A DNA stretch of 64,000 nucleotides from WTFY01 sp965205685 (lineage in GTDB: Bacteria > Pseudomonadota > Gammaproteobacteria > UBA4575): positions 62,001 to 126,000 of the forward strand of contig OZ242174.1 in assembly GCA_965205685.1 (NCBI GenBank). The letters run 5' to 3'. The translations under genes were made by a program, and so were the position numbers. Shown here in pieces: positions 49,743 to 59,796 of this stretch. The notes under the pieces were generated by a model, which was not told the DNA's origin, made no database searches, and saw only the letters and a list, made by a program, of their open reading frames with translations. Numbering within the stretch: the stretch's first letter is position 1; each line of letters begins with the position of its first letter.

Positions 49743-51425
49743 CTAGTGTTGCTCCAGACTCCTGTATTTCTCGCGCAAATGATTGCGGATGTAGATCGCA
49801 GAAAGGTTTAAAACAACGATCACTGCTACCAGGATTAAGGCTGTCGCATAGACGAGCGGGCGTGCGGCCTCGACATTGGGGCTTTGAAATCCCACGTCAT
49901 AAATGTGAAACCCCAGATGCATGAATTTACGCTCCAGATGTATAAACGGCGCGTTCATGTCCACCGGCAGGGAGGGGGCCAGCTTCACTGCGCCCACCAG
50001 CATCAGTGGCGCCACTTCACCGGCTGCACGAGCCACTGCTAGGATCAAACCCGTCATCATTGCGGGACTTGCCATGGGGAGCACCGTACGCCACAAGGTC
50101 TCTGCCTTGGTCGCTCCCAGGGCCAGCGAACCTTCGCGCACCGACCGCGGGATGCGCGCCAATCCTTCTTCAGTGGCCACGATCACGACCGGTACCGTCA
50201 GCAAGGCCAGCGTCAATGAGGCCCAGAGCACACCACCGGACCCAAATGTCGGAGACGGCAATGCTTCCTGGTAAAACAGCTCATCGATGGTGCCGCCTAC
50301 GACATAGACGAAAAAGCCAAGCCCGAATACCCCATAAACGATGGAGGGCACGCCAGCCAAATTGTTTACGGAAATCCTGACCAGGCGCGTGACCAGACCC
50401 TGGCGGGCATATTCACGCAGGTAAATGGCAGCGACCACACCAAACGGTGTCACGATAATCGACATCAGAAGCACCATGATCACGGTGCCGAAAATAGCTG
50501 GAAAAATTCCACCCTCAGTATTGGCTTCGCGCGGATCATCCGATATAAAACCCCAGAAGGTCTTGATGTAAAAAACAATCTTCGCAGCCAAGGTCATCGC
50601 ATTCGGCTGGTAGGCCTTGACCACATTGGCAAGCTTTATTTCAACCTCGTCCCCTGTCATCACGCGTGCAGTAATGCTGTCCCGGGCAATATCCCGATAA
50701 AGCTCATCCAATTCTGCTTTCAGCACCTCGTAATCACGTGTGTGTTCATCCTGTTCGGAGCTGAGCAAATCATAAGATTCTTGATCAGTGATGCCTTTCA
50801 GTTCCAGGCCCCGTCGTTTGAGGCGCAGTTTTTCCAACTGGAAGTTGATCGAACCGATTTTGTTTTTCTCGATGTGCTCGATCCGCTCGCGTAACTCCGT
50901 AACACGATGTAACCGGTGTTCAAGTTCGCTCCACAGGTCGGCATCTGCAACATCCACGGTTTTACCGGCCTCTTTCACATCTGTCAGGTACCCATAGAAG
51001 TTCCCCCATTGCGTGCGCTCCAGCACGATCACATCCCCAGGAACCCGGACACTCCTTTCATTGGGTGCCACGGTGAGCATGAAGTCCACACCCAACACTT
51101 CGCGGATACCTACTTTAATGAGGCTGCGCTCGATGAGGTCCTTGTCGCTGTCAACCCTGATGCCAGACTCCACAATGCGCTTTTTGGGGACCTCCTCGGT
51201 CTCCACCCGCTCACCAACAATTTGTACAATGTTGGTGCCGTTGTCATATTCGATCTCATACACTGTCTTGGGCCAGAAATGGCCCAGACCCCGAACGGCA
51301 ATCAGAAAGAGCAAGCCTGCCACCATGATCATGCTGACGGCCACAGCCCCTGCATTCATCCACACCCAAGGCTGCCCGGACGACATGAACGACGTGAAAG
51401 AGCTTTTGTTCGTTTGGTCAAACAT
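49743..51425 (-). CDS. pstA: Phosphate ABC transporter permease PstA, long form
   Basis: A 560-residue protein, about twice the enterobacterial size. One N-terminal helix (about 28-48) is followed by an extracytoplasmic insertion (about 50-275) with a coiled coil (RVTELRERIEHIEKNKIGSI). The six-helix permease follows (about 300-550), with the EAA loop GALALGATKAETLWR-like (here SLALGATKAETLWRTVLPMASPA). The long form is common in Pseudomonas-type species. It is 24 bases after pstC. Confidence 0.95.
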   Translation of the reverse strand: MFDQTNKSSFTSFMSSGQPWVWMNAGAVAVSMIMVAGLLFLIAVRGLGHFWPKTVYEIEYDNGTNIVQIVGERVETEEVPKKRIVESGIRVDSDKDLIERSLIKVGIREVLGVDFMLTVAPNERSVRVPGDVIVLERTQWGNFYGYLTDVKEAGKTVDVADADLWSELEHRLHRVTELRERIEHIEKNKIGSINFQLEKLRLKRRGLELKGITDQESYDLLSSEQDEHTRDYEVLKAELDELYRDIARDSITARVMTGDEVEIKLANVVKAYQPNAMTLAAKIVFYIKTFWGFISDDPREANTEGGIFPAIFGTVIMVLLMSIIVTPFGVVAAIYLREYARQGLVTRLVRISVNNLAGVPSIVYGVFGLGFFVYVVGGTIDELFYQEALPSPTFGSGGVLWASLTLALLTVPVVIVATEEGLARIPRSVREGSLALGATKAETLWRTVLPMASPAMMTGLILAVARAAGEVAPLMLVGAVKLAPSLPVDMNAPFIHLERKFMHLGFHIYDVGFQSPNVEAARPLVYATALILVAVIVVLNLSAIYIRNHLREKYRSLEQH

Positions 51426-51449
51426 GAGGTATATGCATCGGATGTTTGT

Positions 51450-53729
51450 TTAGAGGGTGCTGTATTTTTCCCGCAGCCGCTGGCGGACAATTTCTGCAAT
51501 CGTGTTGAAGAAAAAAGTGAAGATAAACAACACCAGTGCAGCCAAGAACAGAATTCTGAAATGTGTGCTGTTTACCTCGGATTCCGGCAACTCCACCGCC
51601 ACGTTTGCAGAGAGTGTCCGCATGCCTTCAAAGATGCTGAAATCCATCACCGGAGTATTGCCGGTCGCCATCAGGACGATCATGGTCTCCCCTACCGCAC
51701 GTCCAAGCCCGATCATGGTGGCGGAAAAAATGCCGGGGCTGGCAGAAGGCAGCACCACGCGCACCAATGATTGCCAGGGCGTTGCTCCCAGCGCCAGAGA
51801 GCCAGAGGTCAAATGCTTGGGTACACTGAACACGGCATCTTCAGCAATCGAGAATATCGTGGGGATGACTGCAAACCCCATCGCAATACCAATGATGATC
51901 GAGTTTCTCTGGTCATAACCGATACCCAGAGTGTCTGATATCCAGATCCGCATATTGCCGCCAAAAAATGCGTTCTCCATCCACGGGCTGAGCGCAAGGG
52001 CCACCCAGGTACACAATATGACGACCGGAATCAGCAAAGCGGCCTGCCAGCCTTCCGGGACCAGCAGTCTGATGCGATCCGGAATGTTCCACCAAGCCAA
52101 GCTGGCCACAAACATCCCTGCCGGTATCACCAGCAGGCAGACAAATATCCCGGGCAGGTGTGATTCAACAAAAGGAGCCAGCCAGAGGCCGGCCAGAAAT
52201 CCCAGGATCACGGTTGGCAGTGCCTCCATGATCTCGATGGTGGGTTTGACAATTCCCCGCATCTTCGGTGCCATGAAATATGCCGTGAAGATGGCACCAA
52301 AAATCGCCAGCGGCATGGCCACTAACATGGCGTAGAACGCTGCCTTGAATGTTCCGAAAGTCAGTGGCGTAAGGCTGAATTTCGGTTCGAAATCACTGGA
52401 TGCCGAGGAAGATTGCCACACATAGTCCGGTTCCGGGTAGCTCTCATACCAGACCTTGCCCCAGATCGAACTGAAGGAGGCTTCCGGATGTTCATTATCA
52501 AGTTTCCACACATGTAACTGGCCGATGCTGTCCTCGGCAACGATCTTGTCGCTTCTTGGAGCGATACTCAGGTGCAAAAGCGGATGATTTGAAACTTTTT
52601 CCGTAAGCAGGTGACGGTTGGCCGTGGTGTGAAAAACCGAGACCTGACCAGCATCGTCGGTCACCAGAAACCCTTTGCGCAGTTGCTCGGCGACGATACC
52701 TGTGATTGCCGCTGCCCCGCTGCTGAACCTGCGGATCTCGTTCAGGCGTTGATTGCCGTCCTCGTCACGGACCAGAAACAATTGATGGATGTTTCCCAGG
52801 TCATCACCGAGTAGTACCGATATGCCACCGATTAGAAATTCGAAGACCGTGGGCCGACTTCCCGCATCCAGGGGCTGGACATCCTCGATATGTACGGGCA
52901 TATCCGCAGAACGGATGTCATAAAAGGAAATCACGCCTTCATCGTTTAGCAGGTACAGCCACTGTCTTTCAGGCGACAGCAGGGCTTTCATTGGCCTGTC
53001 GACATACGGCAAGCTCACTTGGCTGGCCAGCTCCAGGCCAATCTCGTCTTCATCCAGAAATGAAGTCACCTTTGCATAGTCAACGAGGCTTGGGCCCTCT
53101 TGTGTATAGGCAAAGATGGTAAGACCATCTTCATCGTCCCCGATAGCAAAATGGTCCACGGCCTGGCGGCCGATGCCGAGATCAATGGGCTCTTCCCCAT
53201 ATGGAAAGATGATCTCGGGAATGATGGTCCTGCGATCATCGGCATACCTCAGGGCGTAGCTGTGACGGAAGATGAGTATCTGTCCGGAATCCAGACCCAG
53301 TGCAAGAACGTTCCTCTCGGTGTCGACATGCTTCCAGCTGCTTATCTTGGCGTTGAGACCAGCCAGAAGATCGAACTTTTGGACGGTGGTACCGGTATCC
53401 GTATAAAAGAAGTGCACAATGCCGCCTGTGTCAAGGCGCATGGAAATCTCCGCTTGCTCTTCTGTCAAATACAGCAAGGAGTCGCCAACAGCCGCATCCT
53501 GCAGGGAATAGTTGGAAACCGGGTAAAGCGCAGCACCCTTGAACAGGGGAAAAACCACCGCGAACAAAAACACAAAAATCAGAATGATCGATGCGATCAC
53601 GGCCGTGCCACCCGCACCCACCAGATAACGGGCGAGAAAATCCCGTACCGAGCGCCGTTTCCACAACTGCCGGTTGAACTCAAGCGACTCGGGGATCAGC
53701 GGTTTAGTAGAACTTGTATCCTGCGGCAT
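51450..53729 (-). CDS. pstC: Phosphate ABC transporter permease PstC, long form
   Basis: A 759-residue permease. One helix (about 40-65) is followed by a large soluble domain (about 70-450) with repeated beta-strand units resembling a WD-like propeller, then the six-helix permease (about 460-755) with SLALGATPWQSLVRVVLPSASPG, the EAA loop contacting PstB. The same two-part layout is known from Pseudomonas PstC (about 680 residues). A separate hairpin in the pstS-pstC gap may set the ratio of binding protein to permease. Confidence 0.95.
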   Translation of the reverse strand: MPQDTSSTKPLIPESLEFNRQLWKRRSVRDFLARYLVGAGGTAVIASIILIFVFLFAVVFPLFKGAALYPVSNYSLQDAAVGDSLLYLTEEQAEISMRLDTGGIVHFFYTDTGTTVQKFDLLAGLNAKISSWKHVDTERNVLALGLDSGQILIFRHSYALRYADDRRTIIPEIIFPYGEEPIDLGIGRQAVDHFAIGDDEDGLTIFAYTQEGPSLVDYAKVTSFLDEDEIGLELASQVSLPYVDRPMKALLSPERQWLYLLNDEGVISFYDIRSADMPVHIEDVQPLDAGSRPTVFEFLIGGISVLLGDDLGNIHQLFLVRDEDGNQRLNEIRRFSSGAAAITGIVAEQLRKGFLVTDDAGQVSVFHTTANRHLLTEKVSNHPLLHLSIAPRSDKIVAEDSIGQLHVWKLDNEHPEASFSSIWGKVWYESYPEPDYVWQSSSASSDFEPKFSLTPLTFGTFKAAFYAMLVAMPLAIFGAIFTAYFMAPKMRGIVKPTIEIMEALPTVILGFLAGLWLAPFVESHLPGIFVCLLVIPAGMFVASLAWWNIPDRIRLLVPEGWQAALLIPVVILCTWVALALSPWMENAFFGGNMRIWISDTLGIGYDQRNSIIIGIAMGFAVIPTIFSIAEDAVFSVPKHLTSGSLALGATPWQSLVRVVLPSASPGIFSATMIGLGRAVGETMIVLMATGNTPVMDFSIFEGMRTLSANVAVELPESEVNSTHFRILFLAALVLFIFTFFFNTIAEIVRQRLREKYSTL

Positions 53730-53810
53730 GTGACTGGATCTTCTTTCCTGTTATGGGCTGATCCGCATTAAATAAAAAAGCCTTGGTTTCACAGGGCCTT
53801 TGCAAACGAC

Positions 53811-53836
53811 TGCAGGGCCGTGTCCACAGCCCTGCA
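53811..53836 (-). terminator. Hairpin between pstS and pstC
   Basis: TGCAGGGC at 53811-53818 and GCCCTGCA at 53829-53836 form a perfect eight-pair stem with a 10-base loop. A second imperfect stem, read on the minus strand towards 53775, ends in TTTTTTATTT, so the pair may act as a partial terminator that keeps pstS mRNA abundant relative to pstC. The gap is 157 bases. Confidence 0.6.
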
Positions 53837-53886
53837 CCTAGAGGTCACTCCAAGCTTATTATTGTTATCCGAGCACGAGGCCAAGG

Positions 53887-54867
53887 TCAGAGCCCGAGAG
53901 AAGCCAGTGTTTTGCTTGCCACCTTGGATGGCAGCGGGATATACCCATCCTTGACAACCACTTTCTGTCCCTGAGTTGCCAGTACCATCTTGATGAATTC
54001 GCTCTCAAGGGGCGACAAAGGTTTTCCTGGTGCCTTGTTGACATATACGTAGAGGAACCTTGCCAGCGGGTACTTTCCAGAAATCGCATTGTTAGGCGTA
54101 GCCTCGATCTTGTCCTGCTCCGCTGTCTTTGAAAGCGGCACCGCACGAACTCCGGAGGTCTTGTACCCAATACCGGAAAAACCGATGCCGTTCAGCGATG
54201 ATGAAACGGACTGGACTACAGAAGCGGATCCCGGCTGCTCGTTCACCGTGGGTTTGAAGTCACCTTTGCAAAGGGCTTTCTTTTTGAAGTACCCGTAGGT
54301 GCCTGAAACGGAATTACGACCAAACAGCTGAATGTCCCGCTTGGTCCAGTCACCTTGAAGCCCAAGATCACCCCAGGTATTCAGATCAGTACTGCCGCCG
54401 CACTTGCGGGTGCTAGAGAAAATCGCATCCACATCGGCAATGGACATGCCCTTGATCGGGTTATCCTTGTGGACATAGATCGCCAAGGCATCGATTGCAA
54501 CCGGTACCGGGGTCGGCTTGTAGCCGTATTTTTTCTCGAATGCCGCGATCTCCTTGTTCTTCATCTTACGACTCATCGGGCCAAGGTTTGACGTTCCTTC
54601 AGTCAGGGCTGGTGGGGCTGTTGAAGAGCCTGCGGCCTGAACCTGAATATTCACGTTAGGATAAAAACGCTTGTACTCTTCTGCCCAGAGCGTCATCAAA
54701 TTTGCCAGGGTATCCGATCCAACGCTCGACAAATTTCCAGAGACACCGCTGGTAGCTGCGTACTCACCAAGCTTGGGATCAACCTTGACTTCCGCCGAGA
54801 CAGGCATGGTCAGCACAAACAAAAAGGCGATCAGCAGTGCATTACACTTGCCCATGAATGTGTACAT
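53887..54867 (-). CDS. pstS: Phosphate-binding protein PstS
   Basis: A 326-residue periplasmic binding protein with a signal peptide cut near VSA-EV (residue 25). Phosphate-contacting segments are SVGSDTLANLM, AAGSSTAPPALTEGTSNLGPMSR, IDALAIYVHKDNP and FGRNSVSGTYGYFKKKAL. An ATG 12 bases downstream is an alternative start. It is downstream of a Pho-box-like site and is the first gene after phoR. Confidence 0.97.
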   Translation of the reverse strand: MYTFMGKCNALLIAFLFVLTMPVSAEVKVDPKLGEYAATSGVSGNLSSVGSDTLANLMTLWAEEYKRFYPNVNIQVQAAGSSTAPPALTEGTSNLGPMSRKMKNKEIAAFEKKYGYKPTPVPVAIDALAIYVHKDNPIKGMSIADVDAIFSSTRKCGGSTDLNTWGDLGLQGDWTKRDIQLFGRNSVSGTYGYFKKKALCKGDFKPTVNEQPGSASVVQSVSSSLNGIGFSGIGYKTSGVRAVPLSKTAEQDKIEATPNNAISGKYPLARFLYVYVNKAPGKPLSPLESEFIKMVLATQGQKVVVKDGYIPLPSKVASKTLASLGL

Positions 54868-54950
54868 TTATAACTCCTTCGGTTATGAAATCGTGATGGT
54901 TATAGCTGCACAATTTTGGAATGCCCGTGTTACAAGCATATGGGCGAATT

Positions 54951-54968
54951 ATTACAGTTTTGTGAACC
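54951..54968 (-). promoter_or_regulatory. Pho-box-like PhoB binding site upstream of pstS
   Basis: On the minus strand, bases 54968-54951 read GGTTCACAAAACTGTAAT. They match the 18-base Pho box (two TGTCA-type repeats 11 bases apart) at 13 positions, with the second repeat well preserved. A CATATG at about 8 bases beyond it is a possible -10. The site is about 84 bases upstream of the pstS start. Confidence 0.6.
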
Positions 54969-54996
54969 CTCCTGGCCGCTTGCCAAGTGACTGGTT

Positions 54997-56307
54997 TTAT
55001 TGATCTTCCAGAAGCAGGCGGTGAGCGGGAAAACTGCATTTGAAGCATGAACCCTGCCCCAGCTCGCTGCTGATCCTCAGGTGGCCTTCATGCCGTTCAA
55101 CCACGTGCTTGACGATCGACAGACCGAGACCCGTCCCGCCTTTCTCGCGTGAACGACCGGCATCCACCCGGTAGAACCTTTCTGTCAACCGCCCAATGTG
55201 TTCCGGGGCAATCCCTTGTCCCGTATCGGTCACGCTCAACTCGGCTGAATCCTGATCCGCCCTTTTCCAGCTGACCTGCACCGAGGTGCCTAACTCGGTG
55301 TGCTTGATGGCATTGTTGATCAGATTGGAGATGACGCTGCGGATTTCCTGCAAGTCACCTTTCAGACCTGCATCTGTCTCAATTTGTATCCGGATATCGT
55401 GCTGACTGATGGCCGCGGACAGCTCTGTTTCCTTGACCACGTCCATGATAATGGAGCCCACCGGTATGGCTTCAGATTCCTTGGCTGCCAAGGCAGTGGA
55501 CTCGATGCGTGACAGCGCCAACAGATCCTCGACCAGTTGTTTCATGCGCTGGGCCTGAAGCTCCGCAGAATGAGTTGCAGCCTTGCATTCCTCAGGAAGC
55601 TTTGGGTGTTCCGACAACGTTTCCAGATAACCGAGTATTACCGTCAAAGGGGTACGTAATTCATGCGAGGCATTGGAAATGAAACTGCGCCGCATTTCAT
55701 GAATCCGTGCAGTTTGTGACATGTCCTGTGCAATCAGCACTAACCTGTCTTCACTAAAAGGAATGATGCGAATGCTCAATTCCTTGTCACCGGTGGTCGT
55801 TGCCTGAACCTCAAGCGGCTCATCGAACTTGCCAGCGAAGAAGTATTCGGTGAACAAGGGGTCCCGGAACAGCTGCGTAATCCTTGAATGAGTATCGCTG
55901 TCTGGACTGATATGCAAAAGATTATTTGCTGCCTCGTTGGAGGACTGGATTTCACCGGAGGGCTTCAGCACGATCACGGCATCCGGAAGGGCCGCAGTCA
56001 TCTCATCAAACTGACGGACTAGCCTTTCCAGTGAATTTTGCCGGGCGCTGTTTTGCCTTTGCAGATCCGCGACGCCAGACACCATATGGTCAGCAATGCC
56101 CATGAATTCCGGAGCATCGCCGGCACGGGCGCCACTATCGAACCATTTTTTCAGAGTGATCATCTGACCTGCCGTCCACAGGCCATATGCGATGAAGCCA
56201 ATGATGAAAAATATCACCATGTAGCCACTGACCATGCCCGCGATTGTGCACGGTATAAATACGATCAGTACGCGGTTAAGTTCTGACAACCATGCACTGA
56301 AGGACAT
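54997..56307 (-). CDS. phoR: Phosphate regulon sensor kinase PhoR
   Basis: A 436-residue histidine kinase. An N-terminal hydrophobic region (about 10-50) anchors it, a PAS domain (about 90-200) follows, and the H-box is SHELRTPLTVILGYLE (His about 215). The ATPase has N, G1 DTGQGIAPEHI, F FYRVDAGRSREKGG and G2 GTGLGLSIVKH boxes. It phosphorylates PhoB when phosphate is low. Its ATG overlaps the phoB stop by one base. Confidence 0.97.
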   Translation of the reverse strand: MSFSAWLSELNRVLIVFIPCTIAGMVSGYMVIFFIIGFIAYGLWTAGQMITLKKWFDSGARAGDAPEFMGIADHMVSGVADLQRQNSARQNSLERLVRQFDEMTAALPDAVIVLKPSGEIQSSNEAANNLLHISPDSDTHSRITQLFRDPLFTEYFFAGKFDEPLEVQATTTGDKELSIRIIPFSEDRLVLIAQDMSQTARIHEMRRSFISNASHELRTPLTVILGYLETLSEHPKLPEECKAATHSAELQAQRMKQLVEDLLALSRIESTALAAKESEAIPVGSIIMDVVKETELSAAISQHDIRIQIETDAGLKGDLQEIRSVISNLINNAIKHTELGTSVQVSWKRADQDSAELSVTDTGQGIAPEHIGRLTERFYRVDAGRSREKGGTGLGLSIVKHVVERHEGHLRISSELGQGSCFKCSFPAHRLLLEDQ

Positions 56308-57053
56308 TATTTATTGGCTGAGAACCGGTATCCGTAACCGCGCACGGTCTGGATCATGTAGGCACAGTCCAGGGGTTTAAGCAGTTTTCTCAAGCGCACA
56401 ATGTGCACATCCACGGTTCGCTCCTCCACGTACATGTTACGGCCCCATACATAGTCCAGCAACTGGGCACGGGAATAGACCCGATCCGGATGGGTCATGA
56501 AAAACTCAAGCAAGCGAAACTCCGTTGGACCCAGATTGATCATCTCCTCATGTACACAGACCCGGTGAGCTTTTGAGTCCAGCTTGATGGGGCCAACCCT
56601 TACCTGGTTCTCGATAGCGCCTGAACTTCTTCGCAATACGGCGCGGATGCGGGATGATAATTCCTTTACCGAAAACGGCTTGAGAATGTAGTCATCTGCT
56701 CCTGAATCCAGGCCATCCACCCTGTCCCTCTCCTCGACCTTTGCGGTGAGCATGATCACCGGGATTTCCTGTGTGGACTCGTTGCGCTTCCAGCGGCGCA
56801 GCAATTCCAGCCCGCTGACGTTGGGCAGCATCCAGTCAAGCAGGATCAGATCAGGCAAGTGCTCGGCCATCTTGCTCTCGGCAGAACGGCTGTCCTCCGC
56901 TTCATCAATCACATAGCCGCCCTGGCCCAGGGCAAAGGTAACCATCTCACGGATGGCAGGTTCATCTTCCACCAGCAGAATCCGCTTGCCGTTCATTGGC
57001 TGGCTCTCGATCTGGTAGTTAGGCGAGATTTCGAGCGTACTTTGGTTTTGCAT
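56307..57053 (-). CDS. phoB: Phosphate regulon response regulator PhoB
   Basis: From the ATG at 57053 the protein has 248 residues; the ATG at 56996 (MNGKRILLVEDEPAIREM) would give 229, exactly the E. coli length, and I consider both possible. The receiver has the phosphorylated Asp in LILLDWMLPNVSG and the KPF loop (DYILKPFSVKEL). The OmpR-type winged helix (about 150-245) has GPTEFRLLEFFMTHPDRVYSRAQLLDYVWG. It activates pst genes and other Pho-regulon members. Confidence 0.97.
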   Translation of the reverse strand: MQNQSTLEISPNYQIESQPMNGKRILLVEDEPAIREMVTFALGQGGYVIDEAEDSRSAESKMAEHLPDLILLDWMLPNVSGLELLRRWKRNESTQEIPVIMLTAKVEERDRVDGLDSGADDYILKPFSVKELSSRIRAVLRRSSGAIENQVRVGPIKLDSKAHRVCVHEEMINLGPTEFRLLEFFMTHPDRVYSRAQLLDYVWGRNMYVEERTVDVHIVRLRKLLKPLDCAYMIQTVRGYGYRFSANK

Positions 57054-57275
57054 AAAAATCGACCTGATTTTAAAAATAACGCTTCATTATTTTCACAATT
57101 GTTACACCTTTCTTGCTTTATCCCTTGCCGAGTCCGCAGCAAGGCATATCAGGAAAAAAACCGGTTTCATTTTTTTCACACAGGTATTCATTGGCATCTG
57201 AGAAGCGGGTATCAATTTTAACAGAGGGCATGTATGTTGATGCATATATATCTGACCCTCACTTGGTTCACCAAC

Positions 57276-57650
57276 ATGGCAGGTTCACCTCACACAGGAC
57301 TCAGGCGTCTCATCGGAGCAATTTCCAACAGTGTGGCCGGTCTTCATGCCGCATGGAAAAGCGAAGAGGCCTTCAGGCAGGAACTGCTTCTTGCCATCAT
57401 CCTGTTCCCTGCCGCCTTCTGGCTTGGTGAAAACAGTGCGCAGATTGCTCTGCTGCTGGCATCCGTTTCGATCGTTTTGATTGTTGAACTTCTCAACACC
57501 TGTGTTGAGGTGGTCATCGACCGCATTGGTCATGAGTATCATGAACTTTCGAAACGGGCCAAAGACATCGGCTCTGCAGCCGTCATTATCAGTTTGTTCA
57601 CCTTGCTCGTGGTATGGGTCTTGATCGCTTACGCAAGGTTCTTCGAGTAA
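57276..57650 (+). CDS. dgkA: Diacylglycerol kinase
   Basis: A 124-residue trimeric membrane enzyme from the ATG at 57276 (MAGSPHTGLRRLIGAISNS); a frame opening at 57234 adds 14 residues without support. It has an amphipathic N-terminal helix and three membrane helices. The catalytic Glu lies in AWKSEEAFRQELLLA, and the second acidic site in IVELLNTCVEVVIDRIG. It recycles diacylglycerol from membrane-derived oligosaccharide and LPS modification. It is divergent from phoB. Confidence 0.95.
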   Translation: MAGSPHTGLRRLIGAISNSVAGLHAAWKSEEAFRQELLLAIILFPAAFWLGENSAQIALLLASVSIVLIVELLNTCVEVVIDRIGHEYHELSKRAKDIGSAAVIISLFTLLVVWVLIAYARFFE

Positions 57651-57708
57651 CTCCATTCATACCAAAAGAGGCTTCGCGTATACTTCGCAGTAACACACAA
57701 CACTGTGG

Positions 57709-59796
57709 TTGCAAGACGTGGACGAGCAGAATTTCGGACTTGCCGAAAATTACATCAACCGTGAACTCAGCCTGCTGAAGTTCAATACCCGTGTGCTGCA
57801 ACAGGCACGGGATTCCTCCACCCCTTTGCTCGAACGGCTCAAGTTCCTATGCATCTCCTGCAGCAATCTGGACGAGTTTTTTGAAATCCGTGTCGGAGGG
57901 GTCAAACAGCATATCGAACTGGACACCGCGCATATCACAGCGGATGGAATCACACCTCGGGATTTACTCAAGCATATCCACACGGAAGCCTCTGAACTCG
58001 TAGCCGAGCAATACCGCGTCTTCAATGAAGAACTCCAGCCTGAACTGGATGCCCAGAATATCCGTTTCATTGCCCGTGAACAGTGGACGCCGGAGCAAAG
58101 CATGTGGTTACGCCAGTACTTCCTGGATGAAGTCGAACCGGTGCTGAGCCCACTCGGTCTTGATCCAGCCCACCCTTTTCCCCGCATCATCAACAAGGCG
58201 CTCAACTTTATTGTTCAACTTGAAGGTCTGGATGCCTTTGGGCGCGAGGGGAAACATGCTGTTGTACAGGCACCTCGATCCCTGCCTCGACTGATTCGCC
58301 TGCCTGATGAAATCAATGAACAGGAAGGCGAAAACTATGTCTTTCTATCCTCGGTCATGCACGCCTTCGTAAACGAATTGTTCGAAGGCCTGACCGTCAA
58401 GGGCAGTTACCAGTTCAGGCTGACGCGCAACAGCGACCTGTTTCTGGATGACGAGGAAATTGATGATCTCATGCGGGCCCTTGAAGGCGAACTTGCCTCA
58501 CGCAGGTACGGGGATGCCGTACGTCTTGAGGTGGCCGACAATTGTCCGGAAGAACTTGTAGTTTATCTTCTGCAGCAGTTTTCATTAACTGCAGTTGACC
58601 TGTACCGTGTGAACGGGCCGGTGAATCTGAACCGTCTCAGCCAAGCCTACGATCTGGTCGAGCGTTCGGATCTGAAGTACCCGCCGTTCACTGCCGGCCT
58701 GCCGCAGACATTCAGCCACAATGTCAATCTGTTTACCCAGATCAAGCAGGCAGACATCCTGCTGCACCATCCGTACCAGTCGTTCGTCCCGGTGATTGAC
58801 TTCGTGCGCCAGGCAGCGGAGGACCCCAAGGTACTGGCCATCAAGCAGACGCTGTACAGGACCGGACCGGATTCACCCATTGTCGACAACCTGGTAAAGG
58901 CCGCTCGTGCCGGCAAGGAAGTCACGGTCGTCATCGAACTCATGGCGCGATTTGATGAGGCTGCCAACATCTCCCTCGCAAACCGTTTACAAAAAGCCGG
59001 GGCTCACGTCGTGTACGGAATTGTGGGCAAGAAAACCCATGGCAAGATGATCCTGATTGTACGCCGTGAAGGAGACGGCCTGCGGCGTTATGCCCACTTC
59101 GGCACAGGGAACTACCACGAGAAGACTACGCGTTTGTACACCGACTACGGGATGTTCACCTGTGATACGCGACTGACCGCCGATGCCCACGAGATTTTTC
59201 TTGAGCTCACCAGTTTCACCAAGGTTCCCAGCCTGAACACTGTCCTGCAGGCCCCGTTCACCCTGTACAACACCCTGGTTGAACTGATCGACAACGAAAT
59301 TGAACATGCCAAACAGGGCCGCCCATCCCGGATCATCGCCAAATTCAACTCGCTGGTCGAACCGCAAGTCATTCAGGCCCTGTATCGTGCTTCATGCGCC
59401 GGGGTGAAAATCCAGCTGATCGTGCGGGGCACCTGCTGCTTGCGACCGGGTTTGCCGGGTATATCCGAGAATATCGAGGTCCGCTCGATCGTCGGACGCT
59501 TTCTGGAGCATACACGTGCCTGCTATTTCATGAACAATGGGAACCCCAAGGTATTTTGTTCAAGTGCCGACTGGATGGACCGAAACTTTTTCCGCCGCGT
59601 GGAGGTTTGCTGGCCGATACGCGATCCGGCCTTGCGGGACCGCATTACCGATGAACTCGAGGTCTACCTGAAAGACGGTCAGCAAGCGTGGATCCTGCAG
59701 TCAGACGGCAGCTACACGCCGCTTCAGGATCGCGAACCGGACGCCTACAGCGCTCAACAGACGCTGCTCAACCGGCTGGCACGGGCCAGCTACTAG
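57709..59796 (+). CDS. ppk: Polyphosphate kinase 1
   Basis: A 695-residue enzyme that reversibly polymerises ATP phosphate into polyphosphate. It starts at TTG 57709 or GTG 57718; no ATG is nearby. The N domain starts NYINRELSLLKFNTRVL. The catalytic core holds the autophosphorylated histidine regions: GTGNYHEKTTRLYTDYG (His about 470) and the downstream RSIVGRFLEHTRACYFMNNG (His about 595), both with PLD-like folds. It lies next to ppx, convergent, sharing stop bases. Confidence 0.96.
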   Translation: MQDVDEQNFGLAENYINRELSLLKFNTRVLQQARDSSTPLLERLKFLCISCSNLDEFFEIRVGGVKQHIELDTAHITADGITPRDLLKHIHTEASELVAEQYRVFNEELQPELDAQNIRFIAREQWTPEQSMWLRQYFLDEVEPVLSPLGLDPAHPFPRIINKALNFIVQLEGLDAFGREGKHAVVQAPRSLPRLIRLPDEINEQEGENYVFLSSVMHAFVNELFEGLTVKGSYQFRLTRNSDLFLDDEEIDDLMRALEGELASRRYGDAVRLEVADNCPEELVVYLLQQFSLTAVDLYRVNGPVNLNRLSQAYDLVERSDLKYPPFTAGLPQTFSHNVNLFTQIKQADILLHHPYQSFVPVIDFVRQAAEDPKVLAIKQTLYRTGPDSPIVDNLVKAARAGKEVTVVIELMARFDEAANISLANRLQKAGAHVVYGIVGKKTHGKMILIVRREGDGLRRYAHFGTGNYHEKTTRLYTDYGMFTCDTRLTADAHEIFLELTSFTKVPSLNTVLQAPFTLYNTLVELIDNEIEHAKQGRPSRIIAKFNSLVEPQVIQALYRASCAGVKIQLIVRGTCCLRPGLPGISENIEVRSIVGRFLEHTRACYFMNNGNPKVFCSSADWMDRNFFRRVEVCWPIRDPALRDRITDELEVYLKDGQQAWILQSDGSYTPLQDREPDAYSAQQTLLNRLARASY

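Noticed and set aside
57070..57110. GTGTAACAATTGTGAAAAT upstream of phoB as a Pho box
   Set aside because: The two TGT-type half sites are 9 rather than 11 bases apart and match the consensus poorly.
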